Origin: Echinococcus granulosus
Taxonomy: Eukaryota > Platyhelminthes > Cestoda > Cyclophyllidea > Taeniidae
NCBI RefSeq assembly: GCF_000524195.1
Contig: NW_020170449.1
Coordinates: 244,569-308,568 of the forward strand
Length of the DNA stretch: 64,000 nt
Direction of reading: 5' to 3'
A program made the position numbers and the translations under genes. Under the pieces are notes generated by a model. That model was not told the DNA's origin, searched no databases, and saw only the letters and a list, made by a program, of their open reading frames with translations. Shown here one piece after another: positions 23,468 to 37,500 of the stretch (positions are counted from its first letter, which is position 1; each line of letters begins with the position of its first letter).

Positions 23468-26400
23468 TTATGAATCTTTCACTTCCTCCGCCCTCATCTT
23501 GGCCTTCAACAGAGGTTCGCGTCGACGTCGCATGAAGTTGAGAAATTCGCCAGCCTCTCGGTAGTCGCGGTGCAACTGACTCACCCCAAACGCTGGATCC
23601 GTCAGAAAGATGTCAAAACGCGAGTCTGTCTCGTTGGCACCCGTCCACTAAAATAAGTAGTATCATAAACTGAGGCGGGGATCTACACCTGCGAGGATGT
23701 TTTTTCACGGCTTGCGTGCGCAAGCCCGAAATGGAACACCTCACTCTCACAAGCAGCCAGACAAGAACTTTGTTTGACGTCTCGGAGGAGGTTTGCGATA
23801 GACATGTAGGTTTTTTCTCAGCTAAGTCATGTCTACACTCAGTGAAGGAAGTGAGACGAGCTACAAATTAGGCGATTTTGACGAAAAAAATTCGATAGGC
23901 TATACGAAGGATCCTAGTCTTGACCATCAATGAACTAAACCGAGACCAAGGCAGTGTACGGAGGCAGCAATGGCGAGCTTAAAGTAACTATGATGGATGA
24001 GATGGTTGCGTCAATTTTAAACTATACGTAGACCATCGGTAAGGTTGCACGTTGTGTTACGATACCAACAGTGAACCGTACGAATTGAATACTCTAACTG
24101 AACGTGTCGCATATGTGTGACGGATGAGATGAGAGGAAATCGGTGCATTGAATGTATGCGACGCTGGCAGCAAACTTTAGGCCAGAAGGGATTAAAGTGG
24201 CAACTAATATTGAATTATCAAAACGGTTTGAGAACTATCTTAATCTACTCGATAGAAATTCACTCTTCAACTATGGTAATTTTATATCAACGTCAATTTT
24301 AAGTTCTTTTAAAAAGTTACTCGTGTAGAAAAACAATCCTCCTGCGTAGTTAATTGTAACGGGGAAAGAAGCATTGCTCAAGGATACAGAGAGCCAAGAG
24401 ATGATGCCATTCTAACTGAATCAATGTTTTCAGTGACCCCATTAACAGCATCTCTTGGAGGGACGAAAATGAAAGTAGTGCAAGGCACGTACCAAATTCT
24501 TCACTCTCTCTTGATTTCGCTCCTGCTTCTTTTTCTTCAGTTGTGCCTTTTTTCTCTGCAAGAGAAGATAATTCGTCGTTAACTGCACTGAAGCCAAGGG
24601 ATTAAGTCGGGAACAGACTGGCTTACCATAGCCAATTTTCGCTTCTTCGTCTTCTCCGATTTAGAAGCTTCGTCATCGTTGTCAATGTCACCATCAATCC
24701 TTCCCCGACTGCCGCGCCGCCTACGGGACATATCCTCGTCACTGACGTCAGACACACGGTCCTCCATATCATCAAAATCGAGACTGGAGTCGGAGTCGTC
24801 GTCAACAGCCTCTGGGAGACGTCGTTTGCCAACGGCTTTGCGTCCACCGGAAGAGGTCAACACTGCGCGCTTGCCTACCCTCTTCTGTGCGGTGTCATCG
24901 TCTTCGGCTGTCAGGTCGTACTCCTCTTCCTTCTCTTCGGATGAAGAAGCACCTTCGGGCGCGTTGAGATCGGCCACAAGTACTTCCTCCTCAGACTCGG
25001 CGTCATCATCATCAACATTGTCATCTTTCTCGTTTTCACCCGACAGTGGTTTCTGATGGGACAAAAGACACCAAGGGAAAAATTGGAAATTAAGTAAATT
25101 TTTAAAGTTGGAAACGTTGCTTCAAGGAGGATCATAGACTTGGAACCATTACACACCAAGTATCTCACCCGAAATTTGAAATGGATGAGCAGATGGATAA
25201 ATAAGTAAGGGGGATCGGTTGACAGATATACTGTATGGACAAATGATATATCGAAGTGTGCTTCACCTTCAGCTCATTCTCCACCCTCTCTAAGTACGTT
25301 TTAATCCCCCAAAACGTTATTTCCGTACAATCCATTATCAAATAACCAGTTAGACGTTGGGCAATATAAATCAAACTCTCCGAGACCATAAAATGAGTGC
25401 ATACTGTGATCCCACCAAAGTAAGCAAAGCCAAGACCATAAACCTCACCAGCGTATAGACCCTGGGAAAGAGAAGAATACTAAGTTGTTACCTCACCACC
25501 TACCAATTTACCAGAATAAAGCAATATTGAGGTCGTGCAGCTTTCACCACTAAGGATATTTGTTCAGCGGCGCGGTGTCCACCAATTCAAATAGATGAGC
25601 TTGTCAATTCTCTCGAGCTAGATTTTGCGCAGGAAACACACGAGAGTAACCAAGCTAGACAATTAACCACTTGTGTGTCATTCAGCTAGAATAAAGTAGT
25701 TACGAAGTGGTACCTTCGTTAATATCGACTGACTGGGCAGTGTAACAGGCAGATCTTCTAAGAGTATACGTGGGAGAAAAGCAAGTGAAAAGGACCAAGG
25801 GAACACGAACCTCAGCTGCACTGACATCTCCCTCCGAAATGGCAGAGAGAAGGGCGGCTCTCAACTCCTCAGGCGGGACTTTCTGAGGTCGGTGGCGTCT
25901 GATACGAGGCACGGTTGGTGCAGGACCCGGTTCGTCAACATCCGAGGGGGCCGCTGTGCTCTGACCACTAGAAGACAACGCCAGGTACTCACTCAACTGG
26001 AATGCACAAACAGAAGACGGGTTAAATGGGGGCAATAATTGTTCCTGGTAATGTAGCCTGCGCTTCTAGCCCTCCAGCTTTTCCTATCATCATTGCAAAG
26101 CTGTCGACTAACATCATCTTAGTACGCACGTCATTTGGAGGAACTTCGAAGTTGCCGTACTGGAAGATCGTCCAGTTCTCTGTATGTTGATAACAAACTT
26201 AAATTTCAGATGCATATTTTCACAGATAACTCGGATGTTACGCTGTGATGGTAATAGCACAATAGGATATTCTTAGCTGTATTTGAGAGTGCTACAAATG
26301 ACCGCTACAATAGGTGTCTCCCGAGTAGCGCCGAAGTAGTCGCTGTTATGAGTAGTAGTGAAGACATTCGAATAGGAAGAATCGTTTAAAGACAGCATCA

Positions 26401-29400
26401 ACACTGGGGACCACATTTGTCCTGCACCACTCCAATCGAATGAGATAATTTGGTCGCTAGACGAACGATACTCTCTGTGTACGTGTGTGTGCGACCTTGA
26501 TTGTGTCGGTCATACTCCTTGTTGTCGAACCATTCCACGATTGACAAAAGATGTCTGCAAACGACCCTTAAAGCAGAACAAAGCTTTATGTCGATGGCTG
26601 TCCTATTGAGTATCGTCACCAATTGTGAAAGACTTCAATTGTGTCATTACAATGTATATCGTCGGTTTTCTGCCTATCTATCTGTCTCTCAGAACCCCGA
26701 GCTGTAGAATATATTACCCCACAGTTAAATAAACTTTACTAACTGTTCCCACTAATACTTACTGGTTGCGTTTCCATGAGTTCAAACGGCTTCATGACCA
26801 CCTATTGCCTATCTGCCTTCTTTACGTCTTGTTTCCACCTACACTTTCTTGTGATGTGGCATGCCAACAAAGGGTAAAAGACTACTCACCTTTGCCTTGC
26901 CCTCGGAAAAGAGTTTGCGCGGTTCCGCTTCGGCCTCAAATTGCTCGCGAAGCCATTGGGTGCGGGCTGCAGGCGTGCAATCCCAGCCCAGAGCGATGCG
27001 AGTGGAGTGAAGGGCAGAGTTCTCGAATACCCGTGGCTTATACTTGGCCCGATTTACCTCACAGCATTCGCTCACCACGTGCGACCACTCGTTTGGCACC
27101 TTGAGCACGCAGAATAGACGGTTAATTTGAACGATACAAGTTACAAGCAGAAGTTTTCACCAAAATGGCACCTTGAGTTACTAAATCACACTCACTTCGT
27201 GGCTATTCACTCGATAAGGCGTGACAAATAAACACGGCTGCCCACTAGGACATCACCGTGTTCTGCGTAGGTCGCGCGCCTAAATTAGTGAGAATAGGTT
27301 GCTGGCCCTGAACCATGTCCAATGTCTTTGTCAACCTCAATTCCGCGTCCTCAAGGGTACACAGGCATCAATAGTGTAAAAAGTTCCAAGGCCGCTACCT
27401 TCGCGGACCTAATGTCAAAAAGCCAGCTGTAATGCGACCTAAAGCAAGCTCAAATCAAGATTCGCCAGCCCGGGATAGAGTCCGGGGTCTTAAAACGTAT
27501 AGAAGCCATAAAGATTTTGGGGAAAGCTCAATAACTTGGAGAAAGTTCCACCAAATCTAATCGTGACATTCGTCTACATCATCGCGTTTCTCTAACCAAC
27601 TAGACACCAAACGAAATTACACCGATTCGTCACCCACCGTAATAGTCAGTCCTCTTAATGAGATAGCTCTCAAAAAACACACAATCTGCATCATTCCAGC
27701 TGAACCCCAAAGAACAGGTGATATATGCAAAATAGCTCAGCTTCACCGAACCTGTGTGAAGCTTCCCTCTTGCCGTTTGCCCAATTGCTATGGTTTCATC
27801 CAAAACTTCCATGCAACCATAGCCAACTATGACGAAGATCATGCCTGACTGATATATTACCTCAAATTATAGGCGAGGCTTCCGAAATCATGCGCCCCTG
27901 CGCTGCCCTAGAACCTGGAATCCTGGAACACCGTTTTGGAGAAAAGCATGTTATCGCCAAATCTGTATAGACTAGTCGGTGGATGAATCGAGCCTCAAGT
28001 CCTACATCACAAAAGCGCTGATCCAATCGGCTGATGACATGAAGCTACTTTGAATCAGTCCATCAGCCAGACCCGTACATCTTTAAAACTATAATTGCAG
28101 GCTTTTTCAAAAAAGTACACTAACTGAAGAACAGGCGGTTTAAAGGGTTTTACCCCATTATAAAAGCATAACGCAAGCCGAGTTGCGATGGATAGCCACA
28201 CTTTATTAGCGACAAGGGCGTCACTAACCTTACTGACCTAGCTTATACTCCACGATGGAAAGCATACACCAGCGATCGAGACGAAATGCAAGCACTAAGA
28301 AGGCGATTTCGAAGGAACACAATACTAGATAACCCTAGCTAGACTTTGGGGAGGTTACTAACCTTGTGGAAGAGTTTAGAAGCTCACGAATCAAAGGTTG
28401 TGTGGAATCAACGCCTGAAGGAGAGCAAAACTGGGTTGGATGGGACACATGAAAAGGTGCAACACACGATTACTTTTTAGGAGTGCCTTTGAGAGCTACA
28501 AGCGATAAAAATATCCAGGTTCCGCGTTGGATATGCCTTGCAGAACATCTGCACCCATTCGATGATGCACCAGAGCCGCATAAGTATTGTACTTTATGTA
28601 CCACTCGTCATCAATTGTGGGAAAATTGATTGTTCATTACTTTTGGCGAAGCCGGGTAACATCGATAACAGCGACCAGTATTCCACATTGGGAATTTGTG
28701 GGAGCTGTTGTATCCGTTAAGGCAGTCACCCTCCAAAACAGCTCCTTATAGCTGCATCATCAAAAAGCCTCTCGAAGACCTTCCTGTTACACCTTACAGT
28801 AAAAACAGCTACACACTTCAAGATTGTTGCTGCCAGATCATTTGGAACCAGAGCACTGGCAGCATGTGAAGAGTGGACGCGATTCGGCGAACCTTGCACG
28901 CAGAGGCTCGAGTTTCTACGCCGTATACATGCTGGATGGCTCTGCAGCCTACCTGCTTGAGCAGTAAGGGTGAATGCTGCCCATGTGAGGGATAATGAAG
29001 GAGCGTGAATCCATAAGTTCAACCTTATTAGTAGCTGGTTATACTTGTGAAAAATCGCTTGGTCTAATCGATTCTGTCTGTGGCCGCAGTAGACATGTAA
29101 CAAGGCCGCGTCCATATCCGAGTTCAGGAACCATTTGAGACCCGGAGAAAGGTGTGTCACGACTAATACGAGAAGATGGCTTCCATGAAGAACTAAAACA
29201 ATCTAATTACAAAGCAGGGTCGCCAAACGAGCTTCAAACCATACTTGACCGATTTAAGAGAATTACTTCCTTCAACTTCAATGCCTTTTACGCGAGGGTA
29301 GATGTATACTCTGGCCAGCCTTTTCTTTGACGTAAAAGTGTTTAGTAATCCTCGTCAGAGACCACTTCGTCACACAGCTCCCCGTCAAGCAATTTCATGA

Positions 29401-30866
29401 GATAAATAAGCACCCCAGGGCTCTGCAAGATTGGCCACTCAAGTGCCCATATGTTTCTTACTTGAGTATGCCAGTTTTTTATAATTAGAATCACGATGAG
29501 CAAAATAAACGCTATCTCATCACGGTTTCTACCCTCGTCATGTCTAAAAGCCAATGAGACTAACATCAAAAGACGGTGTTGCTGAATCGCTACCGGTTAA
29601 AATCGAGAATTCATCCATTAGTTCTAACATAGTTCTGTTATTTTACTGAGATAAGACGACAAGTGACTTTAATAGACCTGGATAATACAAGAACAGGAAC
29701 AATTTTTAAAAATCACCTCTCTGTAACTCAACGCGTACATATAGGTAATCAAAGAACTAATTAACTCCACAATCTACAGGCGGACAAGGTATACAACGAG
29801 CTTTATTAAAATCACTGAGAGTATGAAAGGTGAATATACCACTTACATGTCCCACATCTTTTGAAATAACTTAGGCAATTACTTGTACTAAGAAAATACT
29901 GAAATTTACCGAAAACTCTTCCTCATCATTGACAAATCTGAGATCGAAGCGAATGCCAGTGCTACCATACTCTACGCCATCACAGGCCTCGTAGACAGTA
30001 GCCGCGGTCTCCTTAGAATCAAACTCTGCTATGGCATAAAAATACTTAAGACGCTGCAGTTGGTACCGTCGCAAACGCCGTCTCATCCGCACAGAAGTCA
30101 ACTTCCACGCCTTCCTCTCATCAGCATCCATATCCGTCGGCAATTTCTGATTTAAGGCCCTCTCTTCCTCACCCTCTTCACCCTCACTGTCTGCCCAGAT
30201 GTCACGCGGTCCATGCTTTTCTTCTTCCGCCATTTTCCGCATCCCATACTCCGAGGGGTATATCTACAGAAAATTGAGCGGTTACATTCCCGAAAACCAG
30301 TGATATTCGTCAGCAAAAAATGGAACGCACAGTAACTTTTTCTAAACACGCCCCAGGTGGAAGGAATGACTCCAAAGCTAGGAAGATAGTCTCAGCGTTG
30401 GAGTTGTCCCAGTCAAAGTGAAGAACAGCCAGCCTACGTGTTGCATCCTCTACTTCTTTTGCGTCCTTCACCAACTCATACCAATCAGCGTCTAAAATTC
30501 AATCCGATTACGCAATTTAAGACCTAAAGTGGAGGCGTAATTACCTTGTAAGTCAGCAAGACTTTCCTCTACAGCTTCGCCTCCAGAATCAGAGGAATCG
30601 CTATCCGAAACCTCTGATGAGTCAGATTCTGATTCAGTATCCTCGGGCTCTTCTTCCACCTCCTTTTTCTCCTTCTCAATTAGCTGTTTTGCGTACTTGA
30701 GTGGTCGACTTGACCACGGTCGACCTCGCTTGTCCTTAAAGGATCCCTCCTCCTCGAGACCTTCAAAAAGGTTTTTAAAGGCCTCCTTTTCCTTCTTAGT
30801 TTTCTTCTTCAATCGCCCTGAAAACCTAGGATCCCGAGAAATCTTATTCAGCTCGACATCATCCAT
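23468..30866 (-). CDS. ESF1: ESF1-like nucleolar pre-rRNA processing factor
   Basis: Minus-strand exons: 30866-30545, 30491-30331, 30263-29910, 27099-26890, 25996-25811, an uncertain segment within 25461-25267, 25052-24627, 24555-24493 and 23647-23468. All secure junctions are in phase, giving about 633 residues plus the uncertain exon (human ESF1 has 851). ESF1 is a nucleolar protein needed for early 18S rRNA maturation with the U3 snoRNP. Family marks in order: N-terminal ISRDPRF, KDKRGRP, a Ser/Glu-rich acidic stretch, RRLAVLHFDWDN, IYPSEYG, YQLQRLKYFYAIAEFDS with CDGVEY and DLRFV, KYKPRVF, LSEYLALSSS, an acidic Asp/Glu/Ser-rich domain, a Lys-rich run and a C-terminal DSRF...DPAF block. 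The WEQF-type segment of human ESF1 was not found. The gene is divergent from ARID1. The ATG at 30866 is followed at once by the conserved N-terminus. Confidence 0.9.
27100..29909 (-). other. ESF1 intron 3 (2.8 kb)
   Basis: Donor GTAAAT after the DLRFV block and acceptor CTCAAG before VPNEW, phase 0. It contains a 144-codon open frame on the minus strand (28726-29160) without a recognisable domain. No repeat copy was identified. Confidence 0.75.
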
Positions 30867-33800
30867 TGCACAATTAGCCGCAGGCTACCCTCCTAACACA
30901 CGCCGCAAGGCAGACGAAAACTCGCCGCGGTTAAGATCAACTATAACAATTGAGGGTCCATAGTAGACATTGATGTATTGACGAAATTCCTTCATACATG
31001 CGGGATTAATATACATCCGTGTTTATCTTATACATCATTAGAAGTTGATAACGGCATTTAGGCAAGAACTGAACTGGCAGCTCGTAATTGTCTGTGTGTG
31101 CAGAGTTAAATTTAAATAAGGATTCAAAACAAGGACATTTTACAGAAATTATTATAAAAATTGCGTAAAGTTCCCTTACTTTGTCAGTTTAAAAATATGA
31201 CAAGTTTTTCGAATGTAACGCGAAAGTTTGTTTAGCTGCATTAATCGTGTTAGCATGATTGAATGTGGTTTTGTTATGCTGTAACTTGAAGCACTTCATA
31301 ATAAATAGCTGAGGGGTGCTTTATCATTCCTTTTGTTTGCTGGCGTTAACACTGCCTTCAGCCTTGCCACCAACTTGAGTGTGTGCATGAACATTCCCAT
31401 GGGGTGCTAGTTCCTAAATTCTTTTTGAGTCCCTCAGCTCCGCACGACCAAGGCTAGTCAGGCTCTTAATTATAATGGAATCTGACTAATTCAGTAGAAT
31501 CGCCTATCTTTCGTTTAAAAAGTAAGGACGTTAGACACTTGGAACTGCTCAATTTTCCCACCGGAGGCCTGCATTTGATAGCCAATTTCCGGGAATGCCT
31601 CATCCCTTCCCTTGCACTTCTTGTGATATCAAATTTGATCGCTCTGGTTATCCATTGATGCATTTAAAATTTTAGAAGAACATAGGATAGCTTTTTCAGC
31701 CAACTTTATTCATGCGGATATTTTATCTGAGAAAGTACTCTCTCTCAAGTCCACCGCATATGGCTTTAATTTGCGGTTCAATCTTCTCTAAATTTTTAAT
31801 TAAGTTGCATTGTTATTTAGTCATCGCCGTATGCTTGCCTTACTGAATACAAATGGGTAGAGAGGGTTGTGATAACCACCTGTCTGCAGTCAAAGCGTCT
31901 CCTCGCCAAATGATTTTAAATAAGCAAAATCTTTTATGCTCTCAGGTGGATTGAAAACTGAGTGCTAAAGGAGTTAGAGTGACAGTGATGTTTTTGTGTT
32001 GCGTCACAGCAAGTTCAGTTTTTCCTTTTCTTTCCTTCTTAGGTAATGCATTTGCCTACATACGAGTAGAGATGCGGCATGTCTGTAGTACGCACTTTGC
32101 TTCGCTCATTAGCCCTTACTTTTATCATAATAAAATGAGTACTTCTAGCTATTTTCGCTCTGTAAATGGCTGAATTTTAGGCAAATACTTTCACGCTGTT
32201 TAGCGGCCAACTTTTGGTGCCAATTTCTTTTTTGGAGCGTAACAGAATGGGCTAAAGATGCTTAATTATTTTAAATATAATCCTTTAGGTCTTAACATCC
32301 CAAAAATATTTTATTATGAGTAATTGAAATGAAATTATCCATTCAATTAGTGCTAGAGTGCATCCTAACAGCCTCCATGTTATTTCCTCTCGTCGCCTTT
32401 CAGATCCATTTACTACTGTGCTTACATCATAATTATCTGTAGATTTGTATTACCCTAACATTACTTCAAAATATGCAACGCTGCTGGTGAATTTGCAGAT
32501 TGTTGCACAACAGTGTAAAATAAACAAAGTTCAGTTAAGTAGAAAGCGATGAAGAGGTAGTGTATACTGTAGAATTCTACGGTGTGAATGCTGTAACTCC
32601 TGGCGATGACTTCTGATGGCTGTGTTTTGGATGCTGTCCTGCACTTTAGTCAAAAAGACAGCTGACCCAGGCAGTAAATCTTGCTTTATACTTATTTTGG
32701 TGGGATGTGTACCCCAGAGGCCCAGCTTCTAGGCTGGCTCTTCCAATTTTGAGGTCGTACTGGGGAACGCGCAATCTCCCCCTGATGTGGAAACGCCTAA
32801 ATCAATTAATTGTGGTGCTTGTTTCCGCTCGTGACTTTATCACCTTATTTTTGAGAAAGTGACAAGCTGGTTGAGTCATGACCCCTTTAAGTAGGCTAAT
32901 AGGCGCCAGGTTACACACGCTCCCACCCCACCTTGAATGTCCGTCAATAATTTGGGCTTTTACCTAAACCAATTATGCACTCTTGTCAATTCTCACCAGA
33001 ATTGCTAGCCTTTATACAGCAGTAAAACCCGCGCGTTCTCAAGACTATAAATGTGATGAAAAACCCTTCTGTCAAAAAGATGACAGTGCCTCTGCATGTG
33101 TACAAGGGTAACAAAATCACTCTCCCTCCCATCACATGGGGAGTTTATATTAGCGGATTTCTAGCAGTTACAAAAATTGTTAAATTAACAAATCTACTGA
33201 GCATGCTGTCAGTGACATGGCTCACGCTATACCCAGCGTCGATTGTCTTCTAACTACCTTGACAATAAATCACACATACACACGCACACAACTGTCTTGC
33301 GGTGGACTTTAAATCATGCCAACAGTCAGGTGATCTATGACGCGGCAATTTTGTACTCTCCAGTAGGCGTACGCCCACGAGATTTTAAGCAAGGCAAATT
33401 CAATATATGCGAGTGAGCAAAGAGAAGCAGTCCACTGCTTGCCCGCGTCCGCCCCCCCCCTCCCCTCCCTATCCCACCTGGCGGTGGGGCCTGACCAGCC
33501 AATGCCAATCGATCGATAAATCAATAGGATCAGCATGCAATGCAGAGGCAGAGAGAGTGTAGACTTCTGCCGACGGCCTACTTATATGAGGCACTTGTTA
33601 GTAGTCTGTGTGTGTGGGGAGGGGGATGGCGAAGGACCGACTGCACACAGTGATGGGGATGGAGGCGTTACTGCTACACAAGCAGGAGTGAGGATTCCCT
33701 CTACCACCGTGGCAGCAGTAGTAGTGGTAGTAGTAGTGTGATAGGCACATAAGGCTGATTCACGCTAGACGGGACGCACCACACCAACACAACGATAAGC

Positions 33801-34592
33801 CTCTGCTATGGATTCAATCGACTATTGGTTTGCGTCGAGAGACGTGAGACTAAAAACGGAAAATGAAATAAATATTTTAATTTTAGCCAAACGCTCAAGT
33901 GTTTTTATAAAATTTTAACTCACAATGTAGAGTTTATTAAACTAAACAATATTATTTAACTATAATTTTAATTAATTAAAAAGGCTTTGAGTAATTTTGA
34001 AGAAAGTGTAGTTCGTTCAAATGAAGTACGCAAGGTGAATGACCACGTTTGCTCACTGATAGCGTAGTTGTGCCAGACAAATTTTTCTAATCTAACTATT
34101 CAAGCTGTTTTTATTTTGCATATTTATTTATCGTTTAATATATATATAATAAACAAAAGTTTTAATCAAATATTTACGTGTAAAATTAAATTTGCTTTTG
34201 ATTAATATCAAAATTTATGGTACTTGTGAGTCAACTTATGCGGTCGAGCTACATCTGTGTTATGCGTCCGCAGGCGGACTTCTGACAGGCTGGTGGTCTC
34301 TGCAACCAAGCTATCTAGTTGTTTCAAATAGCTCCGTGCCGTGTATGAACCCTCGAACGAGAAACTGGTCGCATTCACTGTGTGCCGTCGCTGTAGTTTA
34401 TCACGTGTGTCGTAGCAGTAATGCCACGCTTTGCCATATGCCTCGCGTATCGCCTCTAGTTCGGACTCGGACCTGGCACCTACAGCATTTGTACTGCGAG
34501 AGAGGAAATATTTTTAATTGCCTAACCCCTTCCTTATATGGATTACAGTGCGTGTTAATTTACTCCATCACGAAAGCCAGCGGATTTATTAG
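30867..34592. other. Intergenic region between divergent ESF1 and ARID1
   Basis: 3.7 kb separating two divergently transcribed genes, so it should hold both promoters. I see an A+T-rich stretch at about 33850-34200, a C-run near 33451-33460 and a GTA-type microsatellite at 33712-33738. No coding sequence is recognised. Confidence 0.6.
33712..33738 (+). repeat. Imperfect (GTA)n/(GCA)n microsatellite
   Basis: Trinucleotide tract reading GCAGCAGTAGTAGTGGTAGTAGTAG. It is short and imperfect, with no sign of function. Confidence 0.7.
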
Positions 34593-37500
34593 ATGAGCTT
34601 CCAGAACACCCAGAACGGCTCAATGAGCACCCAACAGGGTTACATGACAAATCCCCCACCTACGACTCCCTCCAATGGCTCCCAGTTCCCCTCGGAGTGT
34701 GCGAATCAATTTCGTGGACACCCCTATCAAGCTTATCCGAATCAGGAGTGTCCCCCCGATATGCCTGCTTCCAATGTGGCTGTCAGTCAATCGGGTCATG
34801 GACAGGCCTTGACATTGAACCAGTTGCTCCTCCAAAACAATTCTCCAGGCCCTCAGCCGCCTCGTGTATCGGGACCGATATCGCCCATGGGCCAACCGGG
34901 CGGATTTAGGTATGATCCCTACGGATATATGCCCAAATCCGGTCCTTCTGGTCAACAGCAGGACGGAAATCAGGTAAATATCTCTCGAAATTCCATAAAT
35001 TAACTATTTGGAAATTTGGTTATTTCATACGGTTATTTCATACCCGTTTCGGCAGTATAGGTTTTGTAAATCATATCAAAATGCCTTATTTTAACAATTA
35101 AATCTATCTGTACAACGAAAAGTGTCAGAGAAAGTTAATTTCAAACCAAAAAGCATTGTAACGTTGTGTAACTTCTTGCTGATTCTGTGCCAAAGCGTAA
35201 AGAATCAACTCAAGGAAGAATATGGAACGTTTAATATGTAAGTTAGTTGTTAAGGAACTGAGTTTTTTTGATAAGGTAGTTTTTGAGTACGAGTTAGCAA
35301 GGTTTAAATTCACTAGTAGGAATCAGTGCACTTTGTTTAAACTGCCGTACTGCAAGTCAACACATCGCTTGCGTGTGTATGTGCGGATAAGCGTGAAAAT
35401 CCGGTTCATTTTATTTCACAGCCTCTAAGCGGCCCTCCAATATCACTGAAGGATCCTGCTACACAAGAAAGTTTGTTGCGGTCGTCTCGTGCCAACACGC
35501 CACAGGAAGGTGCTCCTGATATGCGCAGTCCCGTCTCACAGCCTGATCAGCAACAACAGATGGACTCCATGCCCAAATCACAGCCGAATCGAACTCCCGG
35601 TGGTCCCTCACCCCTTCCCGGCTACGGTCCGGGGATGCCTCAAGATACCAGAATGAATCCGGGCATGGTACGACCCGGTGTCATGGGCCCCGGTGCCTTC
35701 CCACCTCGTTCCAGCTATCCACCTGAATACGGACAGGATCCCTATGCGCCCTACCCTCTCCAACGATACCCCCCGCCGCCGCAATCCTCACGCTATCCCG
35801 CTCCTGGTGGTGGCTACTCCATGATGCCCCCTCCACCACCTCCTACTTCCTCCGGTTACCCTCCTCCTCCACCGGCTGAATACCAGAAGATGTGGCCTTA
35901 CATGATGCCCGATCATCCAAACTACCCTCGCCCCTATCACCCCGATATGTATTCGCGGGGCGGTGGCGGCTACCCTCAACCGCCTCCCATGTCCAACGGC
36001 CTCTCCTCACCTCGTGGGCCCACCATGCGGTACCCCCATCCGCCTATGGGTAGCATGGAAAGTGTCGTACCTCCATCTCAACCACCGAATTCTCAGCAGG
36101 ATCAATCGCCTGGTAACTTTCCGCCCTCACAGCAAACGAATAGGGCCGATTCAAGAGGTCAGTTCGCTCGTGTAGTGCGATTTTTCTCCGGCTTGTGTCT
36201 CACCCATTATTTTCGCCTTCGTAGATGAAGCGATGTCGTCGCGAATCTCCTGTTCAAATGAACAGACGCCGACGTCTTCTGCTCCTCCTGGTGAAGTTAT
36301 CCCTTTACGACCGCCTTCGTCATCATTGGCTTCTGTTCGAACTGGACCTCCACCGTCTCCCAAGAAGGAGGACGATCAGCAGCACCAACAGCAACCACCA
36401 CCCCAAAACGCGATGCCTCAGCATCACCAGTTCATGATGCAGCAGCAGCAACAGCCTCAGATGCACCCGATGTATCGTCAGGGGCAGAATCGCATGCCGC
36501 CCAGGGGTCCACATCCTGGAGGGGCCTACGGTTATCCGGGTTACCCTCCCAACTTTCCTCAACAGCCTCAACAACAACAATATCCACCTCAGCAGCAACA
36601 GCCCTACTCTGGTGGCGGGGGTGGTGACATGTCTCCAAACGCCATATACCACCAACCTCACCCGCAGCCTTCCTACGGACATCTACAACAGCAAAGTGGC
36701 GGACCACCGCCACAGTATCCTTATCATCGGGGCTACCCACCACAGGCGGCTCCTCCTCCGCCCCAGTCCATGCATTCAATTGCGCCGCCGCCCAACCTAA
36801 GCCCGCAGTCGGCCTCGTGTTTCTCGCGTCTGATGGAAATGGGCTACGAGCCGGACCGGCGTCAGTGGCTGGAACACTACTTTTTCTTCATGGAGGAGAT
36901 CAATAAACCCCTCACCGGTTTACCGCAGGTGGTGAAGCAGCCGCTTGATCTCTACCGCTTCTATCTGGCGGTGCGAGAGCGTGGTGGAGTGCTAGAGGTG
37001 ATCAAGACAAAGCGGTGGAAGGAAATCAGCCAACTCTTTAACATCAACGCCTCTGCATCGGCGGCGTACACGCTGAGGAAAAATTACTGCAAGTACCTTC
37101 TCGATTATGAGTGCCGTTTCGACCATGGGCCGGGTGGCGCGGATGTGCGTGTGGTGGCAGCGCAGATTGAGACTCTTTCAGGGAAGAAAAAGAAGCCCTC
37201 GGTGGGCTCCATTGGCGGTGGTGGTGCGGGCTCGGAGATGAACGAATCTTCCACCTCCAGTTCTACGCCATTTCCACCCCCCTCACCAGTGGGTAGTCAG
37301 TCCTCGGCTTCGTCTAATCTCATGCCACCTGTCCAGCAGCCTCCCAGCAATGGGGCGCCCACGAGCGTTTCAGCAACTCCTGCGGCGTCAGTAGGAGGGA
37401 CGGATGACGGTGGCGGAGGTGGAGCGAAAACTGTGGTTGGGCCAGGATCGTCACCTGTAGCAGGTGGTGGTATCTCTCCAGCTCCTTCGTCTGCTGCTGC

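Noticed and set aside
28726..29160. A 144-codon open frame on the minus strand in ESF1 intron 3
   Set aside because: The flanking ESF1 exons join in phase without it and the peptide resembles no family I know.
34192..34596. 134-codon frame overlapping the ARID1 start in another frame
   Set aside because: No domain, and it lies in what should be 5' UTR or promoter. The overlapping ARID1 frame has consistent downstream splicing.
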